Shown here in pieces: positions 8,108 through 16,877 of a stretch of DNA of 64,000 nucleotides. The stretch comes from CAMFLJ01 sp965279255 (lineage in GTDB: Bacteria > Actinomycetota > Acidimicrobiia > Acidimicrobiales > Acidimicrobilacustridaceae): contig OZ257146.1 in the NCBI GenBank assembly GCA_965279255.1, positions 1,488,001-1,552,000 on the forward strand. Reading direction: 5' to 3'. The notes beneath the pieces were generated by a model. The model made no database searches. It saw only the letters and a program-made list of their open reading frames with translations, and was not told where the DNA came from. The position numbers and the translations under genes are program-made. Each line of letters opens with the position of its first letter. Positions within the stretch are counted from its first letter, which is position 1.

Positions 8108-10751
8108 CGACGTCGATCACCCGGGCGATGCCGATGCCGGCCAGCACGGCCAGGGCCCCGTCGGCGGTGGCCCGATAGCGCGGCTGTCCGAACGTGAGCA
8201 TCACGGCGAAGGTGACCACCAGCGCCGGGGCGACGAGCGGCAGCACGACCGTGCGGTAGCGGCGCAGGAGCCCCGCGGCCACCACGGCGAGCGCCACGAT
8301 CGGGTAGAGCGCCAGCAGGCTGGCACGCGCCGCCCACAGCGGCCGGCCCTCGAAGGTCTCGAGGTAGGCCACCTGGTTGGGCTGGTAGACGCCCCAGACC
8401 CGGCCGGCACGAGCCATCACGACCAGCGGGGCCCGCTCCGGGTGGGCCTTGATGTAGTCGATGGCCTGAGCCCGCAGCTCGGAGTCGACGAGCGACTGGT
8501 CGACGTCGGCCTGGAGGTCGACGTCGCCCTTGCACTCGAACCACCAGAACCCGACCAGGTCGCCGTAGTAGGTGCGGTCGCAGTTCGAATAGGCCATGGT
8601 GACGCCCAGCCCGGTCGAGAGCCCGGTGGGCTTCTCGAAGGTGGTGAAGTTGCGGGCGACCCAGGGGGCCACGACGACGAGCGACGCCAGGAGCACCCAC
8701 CCGGCGAGCGCCAACCGTCGCCCGAGCGCCTCGATCGGGGCGCGGCCGGGCGCGGGGCGGCGCCGCACGGCGAGCAGCGCCAGGGGGAAGCCGACGAGGG
8801 GCACCAGCAGCGCTGCCTCGGCCCGGGCCAGCGCGGCGAGGCCACAGGCCGCCCCCATCAGCAGCGCCCGGCCCGTGGTCGGCGAGCGCCAGAACGCGAT
8901 GGCGGCCAGCGCCGCGAGCAGCACGGTGAGCACCACCGTGCTCTCCGACAGCAGCAGCCCGTCGTTGAGCCACACCGCGGGCGAGAACGCCACCGCGGCG
9001 GCGGTGACGGCCCCGAGCCAGGGCGAGCCCACGATGCCGCGCAGGCCCCGCTCGCGCAGCGTGCGCCCGAGCAGCACGCCGATGGCGCCGGCGACGGGCA
9101 CGGAGAAGGTGCCGAGCACCACCGTGGCGAACTGGTGCCAGCGGTAGGAGTCGAGGCCCAGCTTCGAGAAGCCGGCCAGGTAGACGATGTAGAAGGGCGG
9201 GTGATCCGCGCTCGGGAACACGTTGCCCGAGAGCAGGCCGAGCGGTGAGATGAAGCCCCGTCCGTCGGCCAGGAGGTTGGCGCTCGTGTGGTACACGTAC
9301 CCGTCGCCGGCGCACCCGAGGAGCTGGTCGGGCGGGCAGTTGTAGGCGTTGCGCTGGGCGAACCAGAAGTACGCCAGGCGCAGGCCGAAGCCGACGACCG
9401 TGATGCCGATGATCACGAGCCACCAGCCGCTGAGCCGGCGTCGACCCCCGGTGTCGGAGGGGTCGCCTCCTGCCGCGACGACCTCGGCGTCGGGGGCGGC
9501 GGACGCGACCGGGCGCGCCGCCACGGAGGCCATGCGCTCGCGGGCCACCGCCGCCGTGGTCACCAGCCGCTGCCACGCGGTGAGGTCGCGGCTGCCGCGG
9601 GGCCGGGTCCACTGCAACGACGGTTGCTCGACGAAGAGGTAGGTCAGCCACGCCAGGAAGGTGCTCGCCAGCGCCACGATCACGAAGATCTGCCAGAAGT
9701 TGCCCTGGAACAGGCCGTCCCCGGCCCACAGCTGCGCCTTCGGGATGAGGTCCTTGTGCCAGAGGTAGACGCCGTAGGAGAGCAGCCCGAGGTAGGCCGC
9801 GAACCGGGTGCCGAAGACGACCCGGGCGCTGCCGACCGCCTTGGGGGCGAGAGCCAGGGGGATGAGCAGCAGCACCGCCACGAGGCCGTAGAGGAACTGG
9901 CGCGTCATCTCACCGCCGTCGAGCTCCAGCGGCACGCTGGCGGGCTGGACGGTGCGGGTCAGGCCCAGCGAGCACAGCACGCCGAACGCCACCACGGCGG
10001 CGAGGAACCACACCGCCGGTCGTCCGACCATCCGCTGCACCCGTGCGCCGATCGCGTCGTCGCGACGGGCCGCCACCGCCACCACGGCCACGGCGAGGCC
10101 GAGGGCGAAGTAGTCGATCTGGCCCGGGAGCCACAGCAGCCCGGCCCGGCCCCACGGGGGGTCGGCGGTGAACAGGAACAGGCGCCACGCCACGCCGACC
10201 ACGTAGAGGCCGGCACACCCGACGAGCATGGCCTTGAGCCGGGCCTCGGGCCGCTCGAGGCGGCGGGTGAGGCGTCTCGCCGCCAGCGCGAGGAACGGCA
10301 GCACCGCGTAGAAGCTCATCTCGGTGCAGAGGGTCCAGGCCTGCACCATGCCCTTGAGGGCGAGGTCCTTGTCGTAGATCTGGAACAGCCCGTAGAAGAC
10401 GAAGAACTGGTAGATCGACTCGATCTTGATGCCGGCGACGAGCACCAGCATCGTGAGCACGAACCAGTAGGCCGGGTAGATCCGCACGACCCGTCGCCAC
10501 CAGAACGACCGGAACGAGGCGAAGTCGGTGCGCTCGGCCACGGCGGCGACGAAGGGCCGTCCGAGCAGGTAGCCGGAGATGGCGAAGAAGATGGGCACGC
10601 CGATGTCGAGGCGCGCCAGCACCGCACCGAAGGACGACCGGAAGGTGGCCCCGGTGTCGAAGCCGACGTGGTGCGCGACGACGGCGAACGCGGCGAGGGC
10701 CCTCAGCCCGTCGATGCCCCGGATGTGGCGGGCTCTGGTCGTCGTCGGCAT
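8028..10751 (-). CDS. Fusion of AT3 acyltransferase and GT39-like glycosyltransferase
   Basis: This 907-residue protein joins two complete polytopic domains. Residues 8-400 are an acyltransferase-3 domain: RHIRGIDGLRALAAFAVVAHHVGF with the catalytic His, FFAISGYLLGRPF, and VRIYPAYWFVLT. After a cytosolic Ala/Asp/Gly-rich linker (about 430-490), residues 495-890 are a GT39-like glycosyltransferase: GFGLRLAYFWFAQRN, GDGYVYHTSANLLADG, DHPPFYIVYLAG, and NCDRTYYGDLVGFWWFEC. The second half is paralogous to the gene at 5704-7227. The ATG at 10751 starts directly before the conserved AT3 motif. Longer in-frame starts only add Arg/Pro-rich sequence. TATCAT lies about 10 nt upstream. The fusion suggests acylation and sugar transfer on the same lipid-linked glycan, which is inference. 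Confidence 0.9.
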   Translation of the reverse strand: MPTTTRARHIRGIDGLRALAAFAVVAHHVGFDTGATFRSSFGAVLARLDIGVPIFFAISGYLLGRPFVAAVAERTDFASFRSFWWRRVVRIYPAYWFVLTMLVLVAGIKIESIYQFFVFYGLFQIYDKDLALKGMVQAWTLCTEMSFYAVLPFLALAARRLTRRLERPEARLKAMLVGCAGLYVVGVAWRLFLFTADPPWGRAGLLWLPGQIDYFALGLAVAVVAVAARRDDAIGARVQRMVGRPAVWFLAAVVAFGVLCSLGLTRTVQPASVPLELDGGEMTRQFLYGLVAVLLLIPLALAPKAVGSARVVFGTRFAAYLGLLSYGVYLWHKDLIPKAQLWAGDGLFQGNFWQIFVIVALASTFLAWLTYLFVEQPSLQWTRPRGSRDLTAWQRLVTTAAVARERMASVAARPVASAAPDAEVVAAGGDPSDTGGRRRLSGWWLVIIGITVVGFGLRLAYFWFAQRNAYNCPPDQLLGCAGDGYVYHTSANLLADGRGFISPLGLLSGNVFPSADHPPFYIVYLAGFSKLGLDSYRWHQFATVVLGTFSVPVAGAIGVLLGRTLRERGLRGIVGSPWLGAVTAAAVAFSPAVWLNDGLLLSESTVVLTVLLAALAAIAFWRSPTTGRALLMGAACGLAALARAEAALLVPLVGFPLALLAVRRRPAPGRAPIEALGRRLALAGWVLLASLVVVAPWVARNFTTFEKPTGLSTGLGVTMAYSNCDRTYYGDLVGFWWFECKGDVDLQADVDQSLVDSELRAQAIDYIKAHPERAPLVVMARAGRVWGVYQPNQVAYLETFEGRPLWAARASLLALYPIVALAVVAAGLLRRYRTVVLPLVAPALVVTFAVMLTFGQPRYRATADGALAVLAGIGIARVIDVVREKRSSRGSPEGRPAHSDPTPATSP

Positions 10752-10965
10752 GCGGGCGCCGATGATAAGGGCGGGTGGGGCCCAGGTGGGGCGTGGTCGC
10801 GTCAGCGCCCCCTGATCGCCCTCGGATCGACCTCGGATCCACGGCTGACCGGCTCCCGATCGGCAGGTCCGAGGGCCGTCGCCGACCCCACCGGCGCGGG
10901 CGGCGAGGCCTCGAGCGCGAGGTGTCCTGACGTCGAGCTCCCCGTGACGCGAGAATGACGGCGCC

Positions 10966-13900
10966 ATGACCCGACTCACCGACCAGAGCCGGCGCCGCCT
11001 TCGGTCCGGCCTGCCGGTCGCGGCGCTCGCGCTCGTCGCCTACATCCCGCTCCTGCTCACCTCTCCGGGGCAGGTCGGCGGCGACACGAAGTCCTACCTC
11101 ACCATCGATCCGTCGCGATGGCTGTCACGCGTCGCGTTCGTGTGGCAGGACTCCATCGGGGCCGGCGGGGTCACCCACCAGAACATCGGCTACCTGTGGC
11201 CGATGGGCCCCTGGTTCTGGGTCTTCGACAAGCTCGGCGTCCCCATGTGGGTCGCCCAGCGCCTCTGGCTCGGCACGGTGCTGTTCGTGGCCGGCACGGG
11301 TGTGCTGTGGCTCATGCGCCGCTTCATCGACCCCCGCATCGCGGTGGCCGCGGCGTTCTTCTACATGCTCTCGCCGTACCTCCTGCACTACAGCGAGCGC
11401 ATGTCGGTGCTGCTCCTGCCGTGGGCGGGGCTGCCATGGATGATCGGGCTCACCGCCCGAGCTCGCGAGCAGCGCTCGTGGCGGGCACCGGCGCTGTTCG
11501 CCCTGCTCACCGCGACCATCGGCGGCATCAACGCCACCTCGATCATCCTCGTCGGGCTGGGCCCGATCCTGTGGCTGCTCTACACGACCTTCCTGCCCCA
11601 CAGCGCCGGCACCGCCGCCGAGGCCCTGCGGGAGCGGGTGCGCCGGGCGGTCGGGGTGGCCCTGCGGATCGGCGTGCTGTGCGCGCTCACCAACGCCTGG
11701 TGGATCGGTGGGCTCCGCACCCAGGGCACCTACGGCCTCCCTGTGCTCGGCTACACCGAGACCTACAAGACCGTCGCCGGCTCGAGCGCCGCCCAGGAGA
11801 TGCTCCGCGGCTTCGGCCACTGGTACTTCTACGGCTCCGACCGCATCGGCGCCTGGGTGCGCCCCTCGGTGACCTACACCGGCAACCTCTGGGTGCTCAC
11901 CCTCAGCTTCGTCGTTCCGATCCTGGCCCTGGCCGGGCTCGGCCTCGTGCGGTACCGGCACCGCACCTTCTTCCTCGGCACCACCGTGATCGGCCTGCTC
12001 ATCGCCGTGGGCGCCCACCCGTGGGACTCCCCCTCCGTGCTGGGCGGGATCTTCAAGGCGTTCACCCGCACCGAGTCGGGCCTCGCTCTCCGGTCGACGC
12101 CGCGGGCGCTGCCGCTCATGGAGCTCGGCCTCGCGGCCGGCTTCGGCGCCGGCGCCGCCGCGCTCGGGGCGGTCGCCACCCGGTGGTGGGCCGCCCGAAC
12201 GGCCAAGCGGACGGAGCGGGCCGCGGTCGCCTCCGACTCCCCCTCAGCCGGCAGCACGCGGGGCCGCTCGGGCGCGGTCCGGTGGATCGCGCCCGGCGTG
12301 GTGGTGCTGGCGTGCCTGCTGGTGCTGGCCAACCTCTCGCCGCTGTGGACGGGTGGCGCCGCCGCCGACAGCCTCACCCGCGACGAGGAGCTGCCCGACT
12401 ACTGGCTCGAGGCCGCCGCCGCCATGAACGCCGGCAGCCACGACACGCGCGTCCTCGAGGTTCCCGGCTCCGACTTCGCCGCCTACCGGTGGGGCGACAT
12501 CGTCGACCCCCTCACGCCCGGACTGATCGACCGCCCGTACCTCGCACGCGAGCTCATCCCCAACGGCGAGCCCGCCTCGGCCGCCCTCCTCCTCGCGCTC
12601 GACCGCCGCTACCAGGAGGGCACCGCCGAGCCGCAGGCCCTCGTGCCGATCGCCAGGCTCTTCGCCGTCGGCGACGTCGTGCTCCGCAACGACCTCCAGT
12701 ACGAGCGCTTCAACACGCCCCGCCCGTACCTCATGTGGAACAGCCTCACCAACACCCCGGGCCTCGGCGAGCCCGTCGGCTTCGGCGTCTACGGCCGCAA
12801 CGACGCCCAGGCTCCTCAGCCGCTGCTCGACACCATCGCCCTGGCCGAGCCCTCCGACCAGCCCGCCACCCCGCCGGTGTCGATCTTCCACGTCGAGGAC
12901 GCCCTGCCGATCACCCGCACGGTCCCGTACGCCTCCCCGATGGTGGTCGCCGGTGACGCCGAGGGCCTGGTCGACCTGGCCGGCCTCGGGTTGCTCGACC
13001 CCGAGCAGGCGATCCTCTACTCGAGCTCGCTCACCGACCCCGAGAAGCTGCAGTCCCAGCTCGATGCGGGGGCCACGCTCGTGGTCACCGACACCAACGC
13101 CAAGCGCGGCCTGCGATGGGGCTCGATCCGGGAGAACGAGGGCTACGTCGAGCGGGCCGACGAGAGCCTGCTGCGCTGGGACCCCTCCGACAACACGCTC
13201 CCCGTCTTCACCGACGAGACCACCGCCAACCAGACGGTCGCCGTGCAGCGGGGTGGCACCGTCGACGCCACGGCCTACGGCAACCCGGTCTCCTACACGC
13301 CCGAGAACCGGCCGTTCATGGCCTTCGACGGCGATCCGACCACGGCGTGGAGCGTCGGCGCGTTCGACGACGTGATCGGCGAGCGCATCGTGCTCACCCC
13401 CGACACCCCGGCCGCGATCGACCACGTCACGCTCCTGCAGGCCCCGGGCAACCGCCACATCACCCAAGCCCGCCTGAAGGTCGGCGACCGCACGATCGAT
13501 GTCGACCTCGGCCCCGAGAGCCTCACGGCACCGGGCCAGACCATCTCCTTCCCCGCCACCGAGGCCACGCAGGTCTCCGTCGAGGTGCTCGCCACCGACC
13601 CCGGCGGCCTGGCCAGCTACGAGTCCTACAGCGGCGTGGGCTTCGCCGAGATCACCGTGCCGGGCGTGCAGGTCACCGAGACCCTGCGCCTCCCCACCGA
13701 CCTGCTCACCGCCGTCGGCACCGACGACCTCGGCCACCCGCTCTACCTGATGGTCACCCGCAACCGGGCCGACGCCCAGGCCAACGGCCGCCAGGACCCC
13801 GAGCCGGCGATGCACCGCGAGGTCGAGCTCCCCTCCAGCCGCTCGTTCAGCCTCATCGGCGACGTGCGCCTCTCCCCCTCCATCACCGACGCCCAGCTCG

Positions 13901-15576
13901 CAGCCCTCGTCGGCGGCACCGACGGTGCCGTGGTGAGCGCCTCGTCGGCCCTTCCAGGGGCCCTCGACGACCGGGGCCGGGCCGCCTTCGACGGTGACCC
14001 TGCCACCTGGTGGACGCCCCGCATCGGCGACACCGCCGGGGCCTGGGCCCAGATCGACGCCCCGACCGCGACCACCCCGGGCCAGCTCACGGTGACCTTC
14101 GCGGCCGACGGCCGCCACTCGGTGCCGTCGGTGCTGTCGGTCCAGGCCGACGGCACGACCGTCGCCACCGTCGAGGTGCCCGATGCCCCCGACGGCGCCT
14201 TCGGCACGACCCGCAGCGTCACCATCCCGATCCCCGCCGGCACCTCGGCCCGCTCGTGGCGCCTGACGGTCGACGACGTCCACGCCCGCATGACCAATCC
14301 CTGGCTGGGCGGCGCCGACTACGCCCTGCCCGTGGCCATCGCCGACATCGACGGCATCGGCGTCGCCCCCGCCGCTCTGCGGGACACCGTCGACACGGAC
14401 TGTCGTCAGGACCTCGTGGCCGTCGACGGCACGCCCACCCCCGCTCGGGTCTACGGCACGACCGCCGACGCCCTGGCCCGCCGCCCGCTCTCACTCGTCG
14501 GGTGCGACGGCCTCGCCCTCCCGGCCGGCACCGTCACCATCGACTCCACCGACGGGCGCACCACGGGCCTCGACGTCGACCGGGTCCTGCTGGCCAGCGA
14601 GGCAGGGGGCACCACCGTGCCCGCCGCCGACTCTGGCTCCATGGACGCCGTGGTCGACGCCCTCCAGCCGCAGCTGCCGACCTCCCAGCCCACCGTCACG
14701 GTCACCTCCACCCGGCCGGACAAGGTGGAGCTCGAGGTCAGCGACCTCACCGACAAGAGCTGGCTGGTGCTGGGCCAGAGCTTCAGCGAGGGGTGGTCGG
14801 CCACCAGCCCCGAGCTCGGTGACCTGGGCGCGCCGACGTTGATCCAGGGCTACGCCAACGGCTGGGTCCTCGACCCCGCCACCGGCACGGTGCACATCAC
14901 CCTCGAGTGGGGCCCCCAGAAGGTCGTGTGGGCCGGCATCGGGGTGTCGCTGATCGGTGTGCCGCTGTGCCTGCTGATCCTGCTCGTGCCGTGGGCCCGC
15001 CGCCGCCGGCGCCGTGGCGGTGAGGCGGCGGATGACGAGCCCACCGAGGCTCCCAGCGCACCGCGGCCCAACGACGCCGCGTCGGTGGCCACGGGCACAG
15101 CCACGGCAACAGCGACAGCGACTGCCGGCACGGGCACCGACGACGGCACCGAGGTCGTCTCCCCCGCCATCGGCGAGCCCTGGCCCGCCGAGGCCAGGGC
15201 CCCGGCCCGCGGCTGGGGCACCCCGCTCGGGCTCGGCGCCCTCGTCCTGGTGTTCGCCGGGCTGAACCTGCCCCGCGAGAACGTGGCGGTCACCGTGCTG
15301 CTCGCCCTCCTCCTGGGCGTGGGGACCACGCTCGTGGTGCGCCTCGGGCGAGGTCTGACCGTGATCGGCGCCCTCGCCCCGGCCGCGCTGGCCGTCGCCG
15401 GAGCCTTCACCGTCGCCAAGGAGTGGCGGGGCAACTACCGCAACTTCGAGTGGCCCCAGATCTTCGACCCCGTGCACATCGTCGGGGTGTTCGCGGTGCT
15501 CGCCCTCGCCGCGGTGGCAGTGATCAGCGCCTGGCGCGACGAGCGCGACGCCCGGGCCGAGACAGGGCACGACTGA
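10966..15576 (+). CDS. aftD: AftD-like alpha-(1->3)-arabinofuranosyltransferase
   Basis: At 1536 residues this is the size of mycobacterial AftD. The N-terminus has the family hallmarks: GGDTKSYLTIDPSRWLSR, HQNIGYLWPMGPWFWVFD, and MWVAQRLWLGTVLF. About eleven GT-C membrane helices occupy residues 20-480. Two F5/8-type-C carbohydrate-binding modules follow at about 764-898 (AFDGDPTTAWSVG) and 992-1121 (AFDGDPATWWTPR). Late helices lie at about 1320-1342 and 1417-1531. A low-complexity Thr/Ala run sits near 1380. AftD transfers arabinofuranose from decaprenyl-phosphate-arabinose onto arabinogalactan or lipoarabinomannan outside the membrane. Here it neighbours acyl- and glycosyltransferases rather than a full arabinan cluster. 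The ATG at 10966 is well supported. The exact sugar in this lineage is unproven. Confidence 0.92.
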   Translation: MTRLTDQSRRRLRSGLPVAALALVAYIPLLLTSPGQVGGDTKSYLTIDPSRWLSRVAFVWQDSIGAGGVTHQNIGYLWPMGPWFWVFDKLGVPMWVAQRLWLGTVLFVAGTGVLWLMRRFIDPRIAVAAAFFYMLSPYLLHYSERMSVLLLPWAGLPWMIGLTARAREQRSWRAPALFALLTATIGGINATSIILVGLGPILWLLYTTFLPHSAGTAAEALRERVRRAVGVALRIGVLCALTNAWWIGGLRTQGTYGLPVLGYTETYKTVAGSSAAQEMLRGFGHWYFYGSDRIGAWVRPSVTYTGNLWVLTLSFVVPILALAGLGLVRYRHRTFFLGTTVIGLLIAVGAHPWDSPSVLGGIFKAFTRTESGLALRSTPRALPLMELGLAAGFGAGAAALGAVATRWWAARTAKRTERAAVASDSPSAGSTRGRSGAVRWIAPGVVVLACLLVLANLSPLWTGGAAADSLTRDEELPDYWLEAAAAMNAGSHDTRVLEVPGSDFAAYRWGDIVDPLTPGLIDRPYLARELIPNGEPASAALLLALDRRYQEGTAEPQALVPIARLFAVGDVVLRNDLQYERFNTPRPYLMWNSLTNTPGLGEPVGFGVYGRNDAQAPQPLLDTIALAEPSDQPATPPVSIFHVEDALPITRTVPYASPMVVAGDAEGLVDLAGLGLLDPEQAILYSSSLTDPEKLQSQLDAGATLVVTDTNAKRGLRWGSIRENEGYVERADESLLRWDPSDNTLPVFTDETTANQTVAVQRGGTVDATAYGNPVSYTPENRPFMAFDGDPTTAWSVGAFDDVIGERIVLTPDTPAAIDHVTLLQAPGNRHITQARLKVGDRTIDVDLGPESLTAPGQTISFPATEATQVSVEVLATDPGGLASYESYSGVGFAEITVPGVQVTETLRLPTDLLTAVGTDDLGHPLYLMVTRNRADAQANGRQDPEPAMHREVELPSSRSFSLIGDVRLSPSITDAQLAALVGGTDGAVVSASSALPGALDDRGRAAFDGDPATWWTPRIGDTAGAWAQIDAPTATTPGQLTVTFAADGRHSVPSVLSVQADGTTVATVEVPDAPDGAFGTTRSVTIPIPAGTSARSWRLTVDDVHARMTNPWLGGADYALPVAIADIDGIGVAPAALRDTVDTDCRQDLVAVDGTPTPARVYGTTADALARRPLSLVGCDGLALPAGTVTIDSTDGRTTGLDVDRVLLASEAGGTTVPAADSGSMDAVVDALQPQLPTSQPTVTVTSTRPDKVELEVSDLTDKSWLVLGQSFSEGWSATSPELGDLGAPTLIQGYANGWVLDPATGTVHITLEWGPQKVVWAGIGVSLIGVPLCLLILLVPWARRRRRRGGEAADDEPTEAPSAPRPNDAASVATGTATATATATAGTGTDDGTEVVSPAIGEPWPAEARAPARGWGTPLGLGALVLVFAGLNLPRENVAVTVLLALLLGVGTTLVVRLGRGLTVIGALAPAALAVAGAFTVAKEWRGNYRNFEWPQIFDPVHIVGVFAVLALAAVAVISAWRDERDARAETGHD

Positions 15577-15605
15577 ACGAGCCCGGGCCGAGGGCCCGGG
15601 CTCGT
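15577..15605. terminator. 13-bp perfect hairpin terminator after aftD
   Basis: The arms ACGAGCCCGGGCC (15577-15589) and GGCCCGGGCTCGT (15593-15605) pair perfectly around GAG, starting directly after the aftD stop. It can also serve the converging MaoC gene. It shares the core CCCGGGCCGAGGGCCCGGG with the hairpin at 16804-16830. Confidence 0.75.
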
Positions 15606-15652
15606 CTCAGTTCCCGATCTGACCCGGCTCCGGCCGGGCGACGGTGCTCAGG

Positions 15653-16126
15653 TCAGCCGCGCGGGGCGGTGTACATGAGCTGCATGCTGTAGAGCAGCGA
15701 CGGCTTCTCGGCGCCGACCACGGTGACCTCGATGTCGCTGGTGACCAGGGTGCCCTTGGGCTTGGCCTCGGCGCCGGCGATGCGGCTTCGGGCGTGCAGC
15801 TTGCATCCCGCGGGAACCGGCGCCAGGAACCGCAGCGACTTGGCGCCGTAGTTGATGGTGCTGCCCTGGCCGCTGACCTTCAGGCTCGACAGCGACATGC
15901 CCGGCAGGAGGCTGAGCGTGAGGAAGCCGTGGGCCACGGGGCCGCCGAAGGGGCTCTCCTTCTTGGCCCGCTCCACGTCGGTGTGGATCCACTGGCGATC
16001 GCCGGTGAGCTCGGCGAAGTCGTTGATCATCTCCTGGGTGACCTCGACCTCGGGCCCCCAGTCGCCGTACTCCTCCGAGACCAGCGCATTGATCCCGTCG
16101 ATGTCGTCGAACTTCACCTCTGCCAT
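15653..16126 (-). CDS. MaoC family (R)-specific enoyl-CoA hydratase-like protein
   Basis: This single hot-dog-fold protein of 157 aa acts on acyl-CoA thioesters. The hydratase-2 motif reads FAELTGDRQWIHTDVERAKKESPFGGPVAHGFLTLSLLP, with the catalytic Asp of GD and the His five residues later both present. It is the usual length for short MaoC proteins such as those of fatty-acid or side-chain degradation. The ATG at 16126 has GGGGAG 5 nt upstream. Longer in-frame sequence upstream lacks hot-dog character. It stands alone, convergent with aftD, so the pathway is not indicated by neighbours. Confidence 0.9.
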   Translation of the reverse strand: MAEVKFDDIDGINALVSEEYGDWGPEVEVTQEMINDFAELTGDRQWIHTDVERAKKESPFGGPVAHGFLTLSLLPGMSLSSLKVSGQGSTINYGAKSLRFLAPVPAGCKLHARSRIAGAEAKPKGTLVTSDIEVTVVGAEKPSLLYSMQLMYTAPRG

Positions 16127-16225
16127 CGAACTCCCCGTTCGTGTCTCGGTCTGACCGGATCGGTCGACCCCTCGGCCCGGAGACACTACCGGCCCGACGC
16201 CGGACGTCGGTCCCGCCGGGCGGGC

Positions 16226-16774
16226 TCAGGAGGCGTCGTCGGGCCGGCGCCGAGGGGCGCCGAGAGCCACCCGCATCACCACTCCGCCCGATCGAGGTCC
16301 CTCGACGTCACCCGTCGGCTCCCCGGACCCGGGAACGGCCCCCTCGTCGGGCCAGGTCGGGTCGGGGTCAGCCTCCCCTGCGAGCACGCGGCGCATCGAG
16401 CGGGCCATGCGCCGGGCCCGCCGTTCGGCGGTCTCCGCGACCGGACCGGACCAGTGCTCGTGGAGGGTCTCGGTGAACAGCTCGAGCCAGCGCTCGTAGT
16501 GGGCCTCGGTGAACGGCATCAGCTCGTTGACCCGCTCGTGGGAGCGCAGGGGACGGCCGTCGTAGCGGCGCCCGCCGAGCAGCTGCCACGACCAGAAGGC
16601 GGAGACCCTGGGGATGTGGGCCGCCCAGTCGACCTCGGCCGCCTCGAAGACCGGTCCGAGGACCTCGTCGACCGCGGCCTGTCGGTAGAACTCGCGCACG
16701 AGCCGCTCGATGTCGTCGTCGGTGGCCAGGTCCGCCGAAGCGGGGCTCGGTCCGGCGTCGTCGGGTGCGGTCAC
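16226..16774 (-). CDS. Truncated haemoglobin (group III-like)
   Basis: This 182-aa haem protein has a short globin core at residues 15-140 and a Pro/Gly-rich C-terminal tail. Signature pieces include IERLVREFYRQAAVDEVLGPVF (helix B with Phe-Tyr), DWAAHIPRVSAFWSWQLLGGRRYDGRP, and EAHYERWLELFTETL, where His is the probable proximal haem ligand. Group III globins typically read FWSSxLLGxxxYxGxPxxxH here. The GTG at 16774 is chosen because TACGCT (16781-16786) sits 6 nt upstream, giving a leaderless transcript. The tail beyond residue 140 has no counterpart in typical family members. A role in oxygen or NO chemistry is family knowledge only. Confidence 0.88.
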   Translation of the reverse strand: MTAPDDAGPSPASADLATDDDIERLVREFYRQAAVDEVLGPVFEAAEVDWAAHIPRVSAFWSWQLLGGRRYDGRPLRSHERVNELMPFTEAHYERWLELFTETLHEHWSGPVAETAERRARRMARSMRRVLAGEADPDPTWPDEGAVPGSGEPTGDVEGPRSGGVVMRVALGAPRRRPDDAS

Positions 16775-16803
16775 GCCGCGAGCGTACGGGCGCAGGACGC
16801 GGA

Positions 16804-16830
16804 CCGTCCCGGGCCGAGGGCCCGGGACGG
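16804..16830 (-). terminator. 12-bp perfect hairpin terminator
   Basis: The arms CCGTCCCGGGCC and GGCCCGGGACGG pair perfectly around GAG. The hairpin lies about 48 bp beyond the lipoprotein stop at 16878 and just upstream of the globin promoter, so it insulates the two. Confidence 0.7.
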
Positions 16831-16877
16831 CACGGTCATCGTTCGGTGCACCGCCCCGAGGGCGGACCGGGGTGGGA

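Noticed and set aside
15085..15140. ACGGCA-type microsatellite
   Set aside because: It is in frame in the aftD linker coding Thr/Ala and needs no other explanation.
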